Source: Tenacibaculum finnmarkense genomovar ulcerans (GTDB taxonomy: Bacteria > Bacteroidota > Bacteroidia > Flavobacteriales > Flavobacteriaceae). Taken from it: 37,503 bases of DNA. Position numbers and translations under genes: made by a program. Below the pieces are notes generated by a model. It was not told the origin of the DNA, did no database searches, and was given only the letters and a program-made list of their open reading frames with translations. Location of the stretch: the NCBI RefSeq assembly GCF_900239495.1, contig NZ_OENE01000035.1:1-37503 (forward strand), read 5' to 3'. Below, one piece after another: positions 15,011 through 22,689 of this stretch (its first letter is position 1; each line of letters starts with the position of its first letter).

Positions 15011-15379
15011 TTAGTGGCAACCACTACATTCACTTCTGTCTACATAAGATTTATTTCCGCTTGAGTTGATATAATAACAACCACCTTTTGGTCCTGTATG
15101 TAATGTTTTTCCATTATGTGTTCCACACTCCCAATCTGTTACTGTTACCTTTGCGTTATTTGTGTAAGTGTAAAAATAATCATCACATTTATATACTTTA
15201 ACGCCACTTGATGATGTTGTGTATAGAGCCTCGACGCAACTGTCATTATTAGCGTTATCACTGATGTTAATATCATTATTAGTGTCATCATTAATATTAT
15301 CATCACCACCTCCAGAGCAATTGATGAAACTAAATGAAACTGTAAGTAGTAACAATAATAGAATTCTTTTTGTTTTCAT
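15011..15379 (-). CDS. lipoprotein with PBCV-basic-adaptor-like C-terminus
   Basis: From the MKTKR start at 15379 there are 122 residues. The signal peptide ends at Cys21 (FINC) and is followed by GGGDDN and an Asn/Asp-rich low-complexity linker. The C-terminus holds TGPKGGCYYINSSGNKSYVD, which closely follows the TGPRGGxYYINSxGxKxYV motif of the PBCV basic adaptor domain (PF08789) as I remember it, with extra Cys residues likely in disulfides. The protein should sit on the cell surface of the lysogen. It shares an operon with the repressor, which suggests lysogenic conversion. Confidence 0.7.
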   Translation of the reverse strand: MKTKRILLLLLLTVSFSFINCSGGGDDNINDDTNNDINISDNANNDSCVEALYTTSSSGVKVYKCDDYFYTYTNNAKVTVTDWECGTHNGKTLHTGPKGGCYYINSSGNKSYVDRSECSGCH

Positions 15380-15407
15380 AATATTCACTTTTTCCTATAA
15401 ACTACTT

Positions 15408-15770
15408 TTAACCGACATCTTTACTAAAAGCATCTCCTTCCATGCACGCCAGTAGCTTTTCATGGAGTAACATATTCTTGTCTAATTGCTCATAATACAT
15501 CTGTTTGTAATTTTTCATTTCTTTTTTCATTGTATCTAATTTTTGTGTGTTTTCTTCTTTTTCTGATGAAACAACCATTTCGCCTTCATCAAACAATAAC
15601 CAATTAAGACTTAGATTTCGAAAATTCTCTAATATAGATGTGAGTTTATCAGAAGTTACCGAACCTTTAGTGTCTAAATAACCATTAGAAAGTTTACATT
15701 TTTTACAGAAATTAGTTTTGTTAAGCCCCGTAGAACCTGCGAAAATCAATATTTTTTCTTTATGTGTCAT
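15408..15770 (-). CDS. XRE-type repressor with coiled-coil tail
   Basis: The 120-residue product has an N-terminal HTH (GLNKTNFCKKCKLSNGYLDTKGSVTSDKLTSILENF), then LSLNWLLFDEGEMV, the usual end of the CI/XRE domain in Bacteroidetes phages. A coiled coil (DTMKKEMKNYKQMYYEQLDKNMLLHEKLL) follows. There is no peptidase domain. It is divergent from the HTH gene at 15879, with tandem 10-bp repeats at 15776-15814 in between. It is the counterpart of the repressor at 3356-3754, but the HTH sequences differ, so immunity is probably separate. Confidence 0.85.
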   Translation of the reverse strand: MTHKEKILIFAGSTGLNKTNFCKKCKLSNGYLDTKGSVTSDKLTSILENFRNLSLNWLLFDEGEMVVSSEKEENTQKLDTMKKEMKNYKQMYYEQLDKNMLLHEKLLACMEGDAFSKDVG

Positions 15771-15775
15771 TATTT

Positions 15776-15814
15776 AATTAGAAATAATTAGGATTAATTA
15801 GAAATGTTTCTAAT
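15776..15814. promoter_or_regulatory. operator-like tandem 10-bp repeats
   Basis: AATTAGAAAT (15776), AATTAGGATT (15786) and AATTAGAAAT (15796) run head to tail and are closed by the inverted TTTCTAAT, giving TTAGAAA-TG-TTTCTAA. An ATATTTG follows as a possible -7 box. The site lies between the repressor and the first rightward gene. Confidence 0.65.
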
Positions 15815-15878
15815 ATTTGTATCATCAATATATCACTAAGGTATTACAAAATTAAACAATAAACAATAGGGCATTTAT

Positions 15879-16121
15879 ATGATTTCAAAACAGGAAAAAG
15901 AGCGTATTAAGCAGGTAGTTGGATTTAGATATGTAAAAGCAATTCAGCAGCAACTGAATAAAACAGGTCGTTTCAGTCAGAATGGTAAACAATATTCATC
16001 ATCGATGATTACAAATGTTATGAATGGCGCAAATCACGCTGTAATTGAACAAGCTATTTACGAAGTAGTAGCTATCAAGAACGAAGAAATTAAACGTAGA
16101 AAGAAACTTTTAAAAGGATAG
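15879..16121 (+). CDS. small HTH-like early protein, 80 aa
   Basis: The 80-residue basic product has FRYVKAIQQQLNKTGRFSQNGKQYSSSMITNVMNGANHAVIEQAI. This fits a family of Bacteroidetes phage proteins that look like HTH DNA-binding proteins sitting next to the repressor. As first gene of the rightward early transcript it is the likely Cro counterpart. It ends 4 bp before the next gene. Confidence 0.65.
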   Translation: MISKQEKERIKQVVGFRYVKAIQQQLNKTGRFSQNGKQYSSSMITNVMNGANHAVIEQAIYEVVAIKNEEIKRRKKLLKG

Positions 16122-16125
16122 AAAT

Positions 16126-16362
16126 ATGTCAGTAGAAGCAGAATCAATAGTTGAAATGTTTAATGAAAACTTTCCGGTAGGAAGTGTAGTTAGACAAAGG
16201 AATGTAGGTGTGAAAACATTTCCATTTAAGAATAGAATTGTAAAAACAAAAGCTTTTTTAAGTCAAAATGGTGAACCTGTAGTTTTCTTTACTGGGGTGT
16301 CGGGTTACTACTCTATTCTTCCTGACTTTATCGATTACACGAAAGTAGGAACACGATTATAA
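16126..16362 (+). CDS. hypothetical early protein, 78 aa
   Basis: Not recognised. The beta-rich 78-residue product (FPVGSVVRQRNVGVKTFPFKNRIVKTKAFLSQNGEPVVFFTGVSGYYSILPDFI) has an SH3-like look but no diagnostic motif. A GGATAGAA sequence precedes the ATG. The gene is part of the early operon between the HTH gene and the broken KilA-N gene. Confidence 0.6.
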   Translation: MSVEAESIVEMFNENFPVGSVVRQRNVGVKTFPFKNRIVKTKAFLSQNGEPVVFFTGVSGYYSILPDFIDYTKVGTRL

Positions 16363-16383
16363 TTAATTTTTAAAAATAGATAT

Positions 16384-16920
16384 ATGAAAACAACTGCAAC
16401 AGAATTTATTTATCAAGACACCGAAATACATTTTGCATTCGCACTGGATGGAAATGTAATGGTAAATGCCACGGAAATGGCAAAGGCTTTTAACAAAAGA
16501 ATGGATCATTTTTTACGTTCAGACCACGCAAAAAGATTTATCAATCAACTTTTATCCACCCCATTTGGGGGGAATAAAACTCCTTTGAAAATGGATGAGA
16601 TTGTTTTTGCTAACAAAAAAGCAGGAACTTATATGCACAGAATTTTAGCTTTAAAATTTGCTGCTTGGTTAGATGTTGAATTTGAATTATGGCTTTTTTC
16701 AACAATTGATGAATTAATGTTTGGCTAATATCGAGTTCAAGAAAAAGCTTTAGAAGAAACTTTAAAAGCTGAAAAGGAAATGGAAGCGCTGGCTTTAAAA
16801 TTAGGTAAAAATGAAGATTTTCAAAAATTACAAGCCTTACAGAATTTTGTTAAAAAGAAAAATTCAGCAAAATTAAAAGCGCAGAAATTAAAGAAGTTTC
16901 AAATTAAAATGAATTTGTAA
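16384..16920 (+). pseudogene. KilA-N domain gene broken by an in-frame TAA
   Basis: Residues 1-114 form a KilA-N domain (DTEIHFAFALDGNVMVNATEMAKAFNKR; ILALKFAAWLDVEFELWLFSTIDELMFG), a DNA-binding domain common in phage antirepressors. TAA at 16726-16728 then stops the frame, but the same frame continues with YRVQEKALEETLKAEKEME and a basic helical tail to 16920. In intact homologues a short link joins these parts, so one substitution probably created the stop. A truncated KilA-N domain might still bind DNA. Sequencing error is possible, but the next gene has the same kind of defect. Confidence 0.8.
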
Positions 16921-16933
16921 AAAAATAGATAAC

Positions 16934-17272
16934 ATGGAAAAAATGAAGATAGTAAGATAATTATTAAGTTTTGGGCAGGCAATTGAAGCTTTAAAACGAG
17001 GAGGGATAATATCTCGTGAAGGATGGAACGGAAAAGGAATGTTTGTGTTTCAGCAAGTATCTAGTGAAGTGCCAATAAGTACTGTTGAGAAAATGCAATC
17101 ATTACCTCAGGCAGCAAAAGATGTATTTAAACTTCGGTTTATTATGGAACCAAAAAAAAACACGATAAAATACAGTAATCAGTTAGCAATAGTTTATCCC
17201 GATAACTCTATTTATGGATGGGTAGCATCTCCTTCGGATGTTTTAGCTAATGATTGGATAGTGTTAGGTTAA
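16934..17272 (+). pseudogene. Tad2-like (DUF2829) anti-Thoeris gene with an early TAA
   Basis: The frame from the ATG at 16934 (MEKMKIVR) hits TAA at 16958-16960. It then runs open as LLSFGQAIEALKRGGIISREGWNGKGMFVF to NSIYGWVASPSDVLANDWIVLG. This is the DUF2829/Tad2 pattern (FGxAIxALKxG, R.GWNGKGMF, W.AS..D.LA.DW). Tad2 proteins bind the cyclic ADP-ribose isomer made by Thoeris ThsB and so block Thoeris defence. The first usable ATG after the stop (17039) would remove the conserved N-terminal half of the fold, so the product is probably inactive unless a non-ATG start is used. Confidence 0.8.
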
Positions 17273-17282
17273 TAATCAAACT

Positions 17283-17321
17283 CCCGCCACGGCTTAGTAT
17301 AGTTTCGACACTATAGCGGGA
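17283..17321. other. intergenic stem-loop
   Basis: TCCCGC and GCGGGA close a structure containing an inner TAGT/ACTA stem, all within the 67 bases between the Tad2-like gene and the next ORF. No T-tract follows, so it may be an RNA processing or leader element instead of a terminator. Confidence 0.4.
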
Positions 17322-17339
17322 ACTAAAAATATAAATAAG

Positions 17340-17663
17340 ATGGATTTAAGTAAAAAGATTAACGAAGTAGCAACAGCATTAAAAGCTGAAATTTTAGCAG
17401 GGAATTTTAAGACTTCAGATATAAGAGAATTTGATGTTCTTAATCCTATGAGTATCGTCCCTTGTGAAATATTAGTAAAAAAGAAGTATCGTTTCTATCT
17501 ATTAGCGTCAAAAAATATATGGCCGTGTGTTTTGGTGAAGGAAATGAATTTTACTGATGATGAAATAACTGACTTCAAGCGGTTATTAAAAGAAAAAGAG
17601 CAAGTGTATGCTGATGATTTGACTTTGGATATCGATATGGTTTTTGAATCTTTTAAATCATAA
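17340..17663 (+). CDS. hypothetical early protein, 107 aa
   Basis: Not recognised. The soluble 107-residue product has an N-terminal helix (LSKKINEVATALKAEIL) and an acidic C-terminal part (ADDLTLDIDMVFESFKS). It lies after the stem-loop at 17283-17321 and 7 bp before the next small gene, in the early operon. Confidence 0.6.
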   Translation: MDLSKKINEVATALKAEILAGNFKTSDIREFDVLNPMSIVPCEILVKKKYRFYLLASKNIWPCVLVKEMNFTDDEITDFKRLLKEKEQVYADDLTLDIDMVFESFKS

Positions 17664-17670
17664 TAAGAAG

Positions 17671-17841
17671 ATGAATGAACTTCTAGAAAGTCATAGCGAA
17701 TTACTTGCAATTGTACAGGCTTATGCAGCTACAAATCAAAGTAATTTATCAAAGTCTAGTTATTTAAAAGAAAGGATAACAAGCGCCATAGCGAATGGCA
17801 TAAAAACAAGAAAATCCGTAGTTGTAGCTACGGATTCTTAA
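17671..17841 (+). CDS. hypothetical early protein, 56 aa
   Basis: The ATG at 17671 follows AAGAAG and is preferred over an upstream ATG at 17644 that overlaps the preceding gene. The 56-residue helical product (MNELLESHSELLAIVQAYAA, then a Lys/Ser-rich end) is not recognised. A TAGCTACGGATTC sequence at its end echoes the preceding ATCCGTAGTTGTAGCTA, so the gene ends in a hairpin that may terminate part of the transcript. Confidence 0.5.
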   Translation: MNELLESHSELLAIVQAYAATNQSNLSKSSYLKERITSAIANGIKTRKSVVVATDS

Positions 17842-17869
17842 AAATATTAACACTTAAAAGGATATCAAG

Positions 17870-18460
17870 ATGATTAACAGCAACAAAAATACAATATTTT
17901 CAACAACTCCACAAATTGCTGGAGTAATGCCAAACGATAATAACATCGAGTTTGTAGGCATTCGAGACACCAAAAGAGTTTTGTGGATCCGAAACGGACA
18001 CACGCAATACTTCACAGATTTACCTATTAAATTTTTCAAATTATTAAAATCAGCATACTTAGCTGATTTTAAAGCAGTAGAATTTTTGTCAAAAGTTACC
18101 GAAGATCTACATCGGCAAATTGAGCTATTCACCTACTATATGTGGGGAGATTTAGACAGTGTTCCTGATATAAAAGATGGTAAACTTTCAACTTCAGAAA
18201 ATTTTAGAGACCAACAAAATTGCCCGTCTCTTTTGTGGAACTCGAAAAACATAAACATAAACGATCATGTGTTAACGCCCCGCCAAATTATTATTATGGA
18301 TTTAATCGGCGAAAATGCTCCAGACAAAGCTATTGCAGATGTTTTAGGTATTTCACATAAAACGTTTGATTTTCACAAAGCGAATTTATTTAAAGCGCTT
18401 TGTGTCCATAGCAAGATGGAGCTGTTCAAACTGGCGTTTACACACAAAATAATTGCCTAA
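17870..18460 (+). CDS. LuxR-type HTH transcriptional regulator
   Basis: In this 196-residue product, residues from about 135 form a LuxR/GerE HTH (LTPRQIIIMDLIGENAPDKA, then IADVLGISHKTFDFHKANLFKAL). The N-terminal part (FVGIRDTKRVLWIRNGHTQYFTDLPIKFF) has no phosphoacceptor pattern, so it is not a classical response regulator. In the middle of the early region it is the best candidate in the window for the activator that turns on the GTCCTATTTTAAAA late promoters; that link is an inference. A GGATATCAAG sequence precedes the ATG. Confidence 0.8.
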   Translation: MINSNKNTIFSTTPQIAGVMPNDNNIEFVGIRDTKRVLWIRNGHTQYFTDLPIKFFKLLKSAYLADFKAVEFLSKVTEDLHRQIELFTYYMWGDLDSVPDIKDGKLSTSENFRDQQNCPSLLWNSKNININDHVLTPRQIIIMDLIGENAPDKAIADVLGISHKTFDFHKANLFKALCVHSKMELFKLAFTHKIIA

Positions 18461-18465
18461 AAAAA

Positions 18466-18723
18466 ATGAAAACAGAAAACAGGATTGCCGTTAATTTAAT
18501 TAGATATTATCAACAGCAAGAAGCTTTAACGGCTAACAAAGAGGAGTATACAGATTTCGCCCTTGCTCTTTTAAATAGCAAGTACACCTACGAAATAACA
18601 AAGTTAAGAATATTGTTAAATGAAAAAAATCCAAAAAGATTGCAGGAAATTGACTCCAAAAGAGCAAATGAGATTACAGTTACAAAAGGAATTGAATATA
18701 TCTCAAGCAAACCGTTCAAGTAA
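18466..18723 (+). CDS. hypothetical early protein, 85 aa
   Basis: Not recognised. The N-terminal 50 residues (NRIAVNLIRYYQQQEALTANKEEYTDFALALLNSKYTYEITKLR) look like a real helical protein. From 18620 on, the frame overlaps the next gene by about 100 bp, and either the end of this product or the start of the next is doubtful. A small indel fusing the two frames is another possibility. Confidence 0.5.
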   Translation: MKTENRIAVNLIRYYQQQEALTANKEEYTDFALALLNSKYTYEITKLRILLNEKNPKRLQEIDSKRANEITVTKGIEYISSKPFK

Positions 18724-18883
18724 ATATATTACTGCGGGAATTAAAAGAAAAGCGGATAGGTATTTACAGGAAATATTAGAAAATCTGGAAACACCACCAC
18801 CACCATCAAAAAAAGCACTTACTCTTAAAGAGTATATTGAATTAGTAAAGAAAAATAAATTATGTACACCAAACAATCGATAG
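18620..18883 (+). CDS. hypothetical basic protein, 87 aa
   Basis: The 87-residue product (KLTPKEQMRLQLQKELNISQANRSSKYI; ENLETPPPPSKKALTLKEYIELVKKN) looks like a genuine basic helical protein with a proline linker. An ATG at 18668 would shorten the unusually long overlap with the preceding ORF. It overlaps the start of the primase gene by 22 bp, which suggests translational coupling to replication. Confidence 0.55.
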   Translation: MKKIQKDCRKLTPKEQMRLQLQKELNISQANRSSKYITAGIKRKADRYLQEILENLETPPPPSKKALTLKEYIELVKKNKLCTPNNR

Positions 18884-21800
18884 ATAGAGTTCGTGAAGCA
18901 GATATTGTTACTGTAGTCGGTAGTTTTTGCAGTGACTTAAAGAAACAAGGAGCGAATTATTTTTGCAAGTCACCATTTAAAGATGAAAAAACAGCCAGTT
19001 TATCAGTATCACCATCAAAAGAGATTTTTAAAGATTTCGGATCAGGGATAAGCGGTGACGGAATTACATTCGTAATGGAATATGAAAAATGTGATTTTAT
19101 TGAAGCTGTTAAAATTATAGCGGGTATTTGTAATATTATTTTAGATGAGGAAATTCAATCACCAGAAGTAATTCGAGCGAAAAAAGAAACACTTTCGCTA
19201 ACGACATTAACAACGAATATTGCTAAGAAATATCATCAAAATTTTAGAGAATTACCAGAGACTCATTGGGCGAAAAAACACATTGCGAATTTAGGGTACA
19301 ATGATGGAACTATTTTAGAGTTTAATATTGGTTTTGCTCACAAAAACAACGAAGTAACAAAGGCGTTAATTGATAATGCAAAACTTGCTGAAGGCATTAA
19401 AATAGGTGTTTCTAAAGCTGATAATAATAAATCGTATGATTTTTATAAGGAACGAATTATGTTCCCTATAACCAATAAAAATGGTGAAACTATTTCATTT
19501 GGAGGGCGCAGACAAAATGGTGAATCTTTTGAAAAATATGCAAAGTATTTAAATGGTCCTGAAACAGAAATATACAATAAATCAGAAGAATTATACGGAT
19601 TTCGATTAGCCAAAAGAAGTATTGCGAAAAGTGGTTTTGCAATTATATCTGAAGGATATACAGATGTAATTACTATGCACCAGAAAGGATGTTCGCAAAC
19701 AGTCGCAACCTGCGGAACAGCTTTAACAGAAATACAAGCTAAAAAATTAAAGCGTCTTTGTGAACATATTATTTTATTTAGAGATGGAGACAAAGCCGGT
19801 GTAAAAGCTTCGGAACGAGATTTAGAAATATTATTAAAGCATGGCTTTCGAGTGTCGATAGTTCCATTACCTAACGGAACTGATCCTGATGATTGCGCCA
19901 GAGGGCAAATTGATATGCCTACTTTTATTAAAGATAATAGAGTAGATGCTTTTGAGTGGCGCGTTAAAAATTTAGACCTTCTTTCTGAAGAATATATTTT
20001 ATTAAAAACCAATTTAGATTTAGGTTTAAAGACTGCTGTTTTAGGTTTATCAAAAGAAAAAGTGTCTATGGAAAAACTTAAGACTCTAAAAGATAAAGAG
20101 CTTAAAGATGCTATTAAAAAGAATGCGAACGTTAAGAAGGAAATTATACGTCTGCAAAAAGAAGTCGCTGTTGAATTGAACAAATACGACAAAGAAGATC
20201 CTTATAAAAAGGAGCATGCTATTAAAAAAATTGCTGAATTATTATTTAAAATAACCAGCGAAGTTGTTCAAGAAAGTTATTTAAAACACGCAGCAAAACT
20301 GTTAAATCAAAAACAGCAAGTTTTTAAAAGCTTACTGAGTGAATTAAGAATTGAAAAGCAAAATAAAATTGAAAAAGCGTCTGGAGGAAAAGGGATTTCA
20401 AAAGATACTTTAGGTTTACCAGAAGGAGCAGATCAGGCACAGTTTTTACAAGATCGTTTTTGTGTTATCGGTAATACCTACCATTTTACAAAAGGTGACG
20501 GATTTTTCCAGGGCACACAATTCAAATTAACACCATTGTTTCACATAAAAGGGCGCAAAGAAAACAAGCGACTTTGTGAGGTTATTAATATCTATAATAA
20601 AAAGGAATTAGTTGATTTTGAGTCTGACTCATTTATAAACTTTACAGATTTCAAAAAGCGACTCGTAAATTTAGGATATTATATATTTATTAATGGTTCA
20701 ACAGTTGCACAGTTTGAATTATTGGCGCAAAAAGTTTTGCGAGAATTTAACACTGCTTTAGAACTCCAAAATATGGGGTGGAACAGCAAAGGGTTTTTCG
20801 CGTTTGCCAATGGTGTTTACTGGCAAGATAAATTTCAAGAAGTAAACAAATACGGAATTATTCATTTAGAAGGCGTTGATACATCTGATGAAGATGAAGA
20901 ATTTAACGAAAAGGTTGATTACTATTATTCTCCTGCATATTCGGCAATGCACGTTAAAAATCAAGATGGTGATGATCCGTACGAAAATGATAGAAAATTT
21001 ATCTATAGAAAAGCAACAATCACCTTACAAGAATGGATGCAACAATTTTTAACGGTGTTTGAAGAAAAAGGAAGGGTTGGCATTCTATTCAATTTCGCTG
21101 TGTTATTTAGAGATTTATTTTTGACGAATTATGATTTCTTTCCATTATTAGGTGGGTTTGGTGAAAAAGGTTCTGGTAAATCAGCTTTTGGTAAAATGTT
21201 ACAGAATTTTTTCTTTTACAAAGAAGATCCTTTAGAATTGAATACCTCTACATTGGTTGGTTTTTCTAGGCGATTATCAAGAACTAAAAATGCAACGGTC
21301 TTTTTAGACGAATATAATGACAATGCTATTGATGAAAAGATGTTTCAAGGACTCAAAGGAGCTCATCAAGGAATGGGGCGAGAAAAAGGAATGGCTACAA
21401 GTGATAACAGGACCAAAACGGATAAAATAAACTGCGGGATTTATTTAGCAGGTCAATATCTACCTACTAGAGATGATAACTCTTTACAAAGTAGGCTAAT
21501 TAGTCTGCAATTTCCGTTAGGTAATAAAACAAGTGTTCAACGTGAAAACTTCACGAAATTAATGAACGCCAGCACGCAAGGACTAAGCTCTTTAATATTA
21601 GAAGTTGTTCAACATAGGCAGTTGTTTGAAGATGCTATTGGCAAAACATATAATGAAGTTATTCGTGAATTAAAAGCTGTTATGGATGCGCCTGGTAAAG
21701 AGCAAGAATACGAAGAACGAATTCTAGGAAACTATGCAGTTTTACTAATCACTTATAAAATTTTAGAAAGTAGAATCACTTTTCCTTTTAACTACCAAAG

Positions 21801-22314
21801 CATTTTCAAGCAATGTGTTGCTGGTATTATTGAAAATAGCGAATCAATACAAGACTCTAACGGCCTTTCTGAATTCTGGAGTATTATCCAATGGATGCAC
21901 GAGCACAAGCATATCGCGGAAGGTTATCAATTTGCTATTGATACAAAGGAAAGTGTGAAATTGATTGGTAAGCAAAAGAAAACGGTAGTTCACGAAAACA
22001 AAGAGGGGCGTAAAATACTCTATTTACGTTTGAATTCCGTCCATCAAGATTACACCAAAGAGTGTACGAAAAGAGAAGGTGTGCAGGCTATTGGTGAAGT
22101 GACTTTACGTAATTATTTCAAAAGTAGAAGCTATTTCATCGGCTTAGTGAAAGCCAGACGATTTAAAACTGGAGGTTCTAGTTGTTATGCTTTTGATTAC
22201 GAGGCCATGAAACGAAATAACATAGTTTGTCTTGATAAAATAAAAGAAGATGAAGACGATGAAGAAGATGAAAGTAATAACTCAAGTATCTTAGAAGAAG
22301 CAGGAATTTATTAA
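18862..22314 (+). CDS. bifunctional DNA primase-helicase, 1150 aa
   Basis: The N-terminus is a CHC2-type primase domain, but most zinc ligands are changed: C35 remains, while the expected later ligands are K40, D58 and S61. A DnaG-like core (MFPITNKNGETISFGGR) and a Toprim domain with E264 (EGYTDV), D308/D310 (RDGDKAG) and DPDD (341-344) follow. The C-terminal half is a helicase with Walker A GEKGSGKS (767-774) and an acidic Walker B (FLDEYND) near 815. The protein should prime and unwind phage DNA. It is a single intact frame, unlike the split counterpart in element 1, and dominates the early operon. Confidence 0.9.
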   Translation: MYTKQSIDRVREADIVTVVGSFCSDLKKQGANYFCKSPFKDEKTASLSVSPSKEIFKDFGSGISGDGITFVMEYEKCDFIEAVKIIAGICNIILDEEIQSPEVIRAKKETLSLTTLTTNIAKKYHQNFRELPETHWAKKHIANLGYNDGTILEFNIGFAHKNNEVTKALIDNAKLAEGIKIGVSKADNNKSYDFYKERIMFPITNKNGETISFGGRRQNGESFEKYAKYLNGPETEIYNKSEELYGFRLAKRSIAKSGFAIISEGYTDVITMHQKGCSQTVATCGTALTEIQAKKLKRLCEHIILFRDGDKAGVKASERDLEILLKHGFRVSIVPLPNGTDPDDCARGQIDMPTFIKDNRVDAFEWRVKNLDLLSEEYILLKTNLDLGLKTAVLGLSKEKVSMEKLKTLKDKELKDAIKKNANVKKEIIRLQKEVAVELNKYDKEDPYKKEHAIKKIAELLFKITSEVVQESYLKHAAKLLNQKQQVFKSLLSELRIEKQNKIEKASGGKGISKDTLGLPEGADQAQFLQDRFCVIGNTYHFTKGDGFFQGTQFKLTPLFHIKGRKENKRLCEVINIYNKKELVDFESDSFINFTDFKKRLVNLGYYIFINGSTVAQFELLAQKVLREFNTALELQNMGWNSKGFFAFANGVYWQDKFQEVNKYGIIHLEGVDTSDEDEEFNEKVDYYYSPAYSAMHVKNQDGDDPYENDRKFIYRKATITLQEWMQQFLTVFEEKGRVGILFNFAVLFRDLFLTNYDFFPLLGGFGEKGSGKSAFGKMLQNFFFYKEDPLELNTSTLVGFSRRLSRTKNATVFLDEYNDNAIDEKMFQGLKGAHQGMGREKGMATSDNRTKTDKINCGIYLAGQYLPTRDDNSLQSRLISLQFPLGNKTSVQRENFTKLMNASTQGLSSLILEVVQHRQLFEDAIGKTYNEVIRELKAVMDAPGKEQEYEERILGNYAVLLITYKILESRITFPFNYQSIFKQCVAGIIENSESIQDSNGLSEFWSIIQWMHEHKHIAEGYQFAIDTKESVKLIGKQKKTVVHENKEGRKILYLRLNSVHQDYTKECTKREGVQAIGEVTLRNYFKSRSYFIGLVKARRFKTGGSSCYAFDYEAMKRNNIVCLDKIKEDEDDEEDESNNSSILEEAGIY

Positions 22315-22324
22315 AAAAACACAG

Positions 22325-22624
22325 ATGGAAATTATATCAGAAAAATTATTAGGGATTGAAGTACGAGTGATTCTTTTAATTAAATCAGATACATGGTTAA
22401 AAGGTATGTACCGAGGCAATACCTTTATAGGAATGTACTGGGATTTCAAAGAAGACGATGTCTCCTTGCTATTTCAGGCAGGTAATAAGTTGTTTCCTAA
22501 AAACTTAAAAGATTGGGAGGCATACGAAAAAATATATAGTAATCGAGTAGATTATTTCCCGAGAAAACTGAAGGATCATTTCTGTTTACCAACAGATAAA
22601 CTAGAGCAGTACCGAGCTAGATAA
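22325..22624 (+). CDS. hypothetical protein, 99 aa
   Basis: Not recognised. The soluble 99-residue product (LLGIEVRVILLIKSDTWLKGMYRGNTFIGMYWDFKEDD) has a beta-rich first half and a basic aromatic C-terminus (YSNRVDYFPRKLKDHFCLP). It lies 10 bp after the primase-helicase and before a hairpin at 22644-22668 that separates it from the TM/zinc-finger gene. Confidence 0.6.
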   Translation: MEIISEKLLGIEVRVILLIKSDTWLKGMYRGNTFIGMYWDFKEDDVSLLFQAGNKLFPKNLKDWEAYEKIYSNRVDYFPRKLKDHFCLPTDKLEQYRAR

Positions 22625-22643
22625 ATAGTTAAATCAGATAAAT

Positions 22644-22668
22644 AAAGGGCGTTTAAAAAGCGTCCTTT
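22644..22668 (+). terminator. possible terminator hairpin
   Basis: AAAGGGCG and CGTCCTTT pair, with one G-T, around a short A-rich loop, followed by TATATTAAAA. The T-tract is weak, so it may only attenuate transcription before the TM/zinc-finger gene. Confidence 0.4.
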
Positions 22669-22689
22669 ATATTAAAATAAGATGAAAAA

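Noticed and set aside
16726..16960. TAA reassigned as a sense codon in the phage
   Set aside because: TAA ends many other genes of the same element in the expected places; two isolated nonsense mutations are simpler.
19443..20192. 249-residue ORF on the minus strand
   Set aside because: It is antisense to the Toprim region of the primase-helicase, which has clear catalytic motifs; its translation is Ser/Phe-rich shadow sequence.
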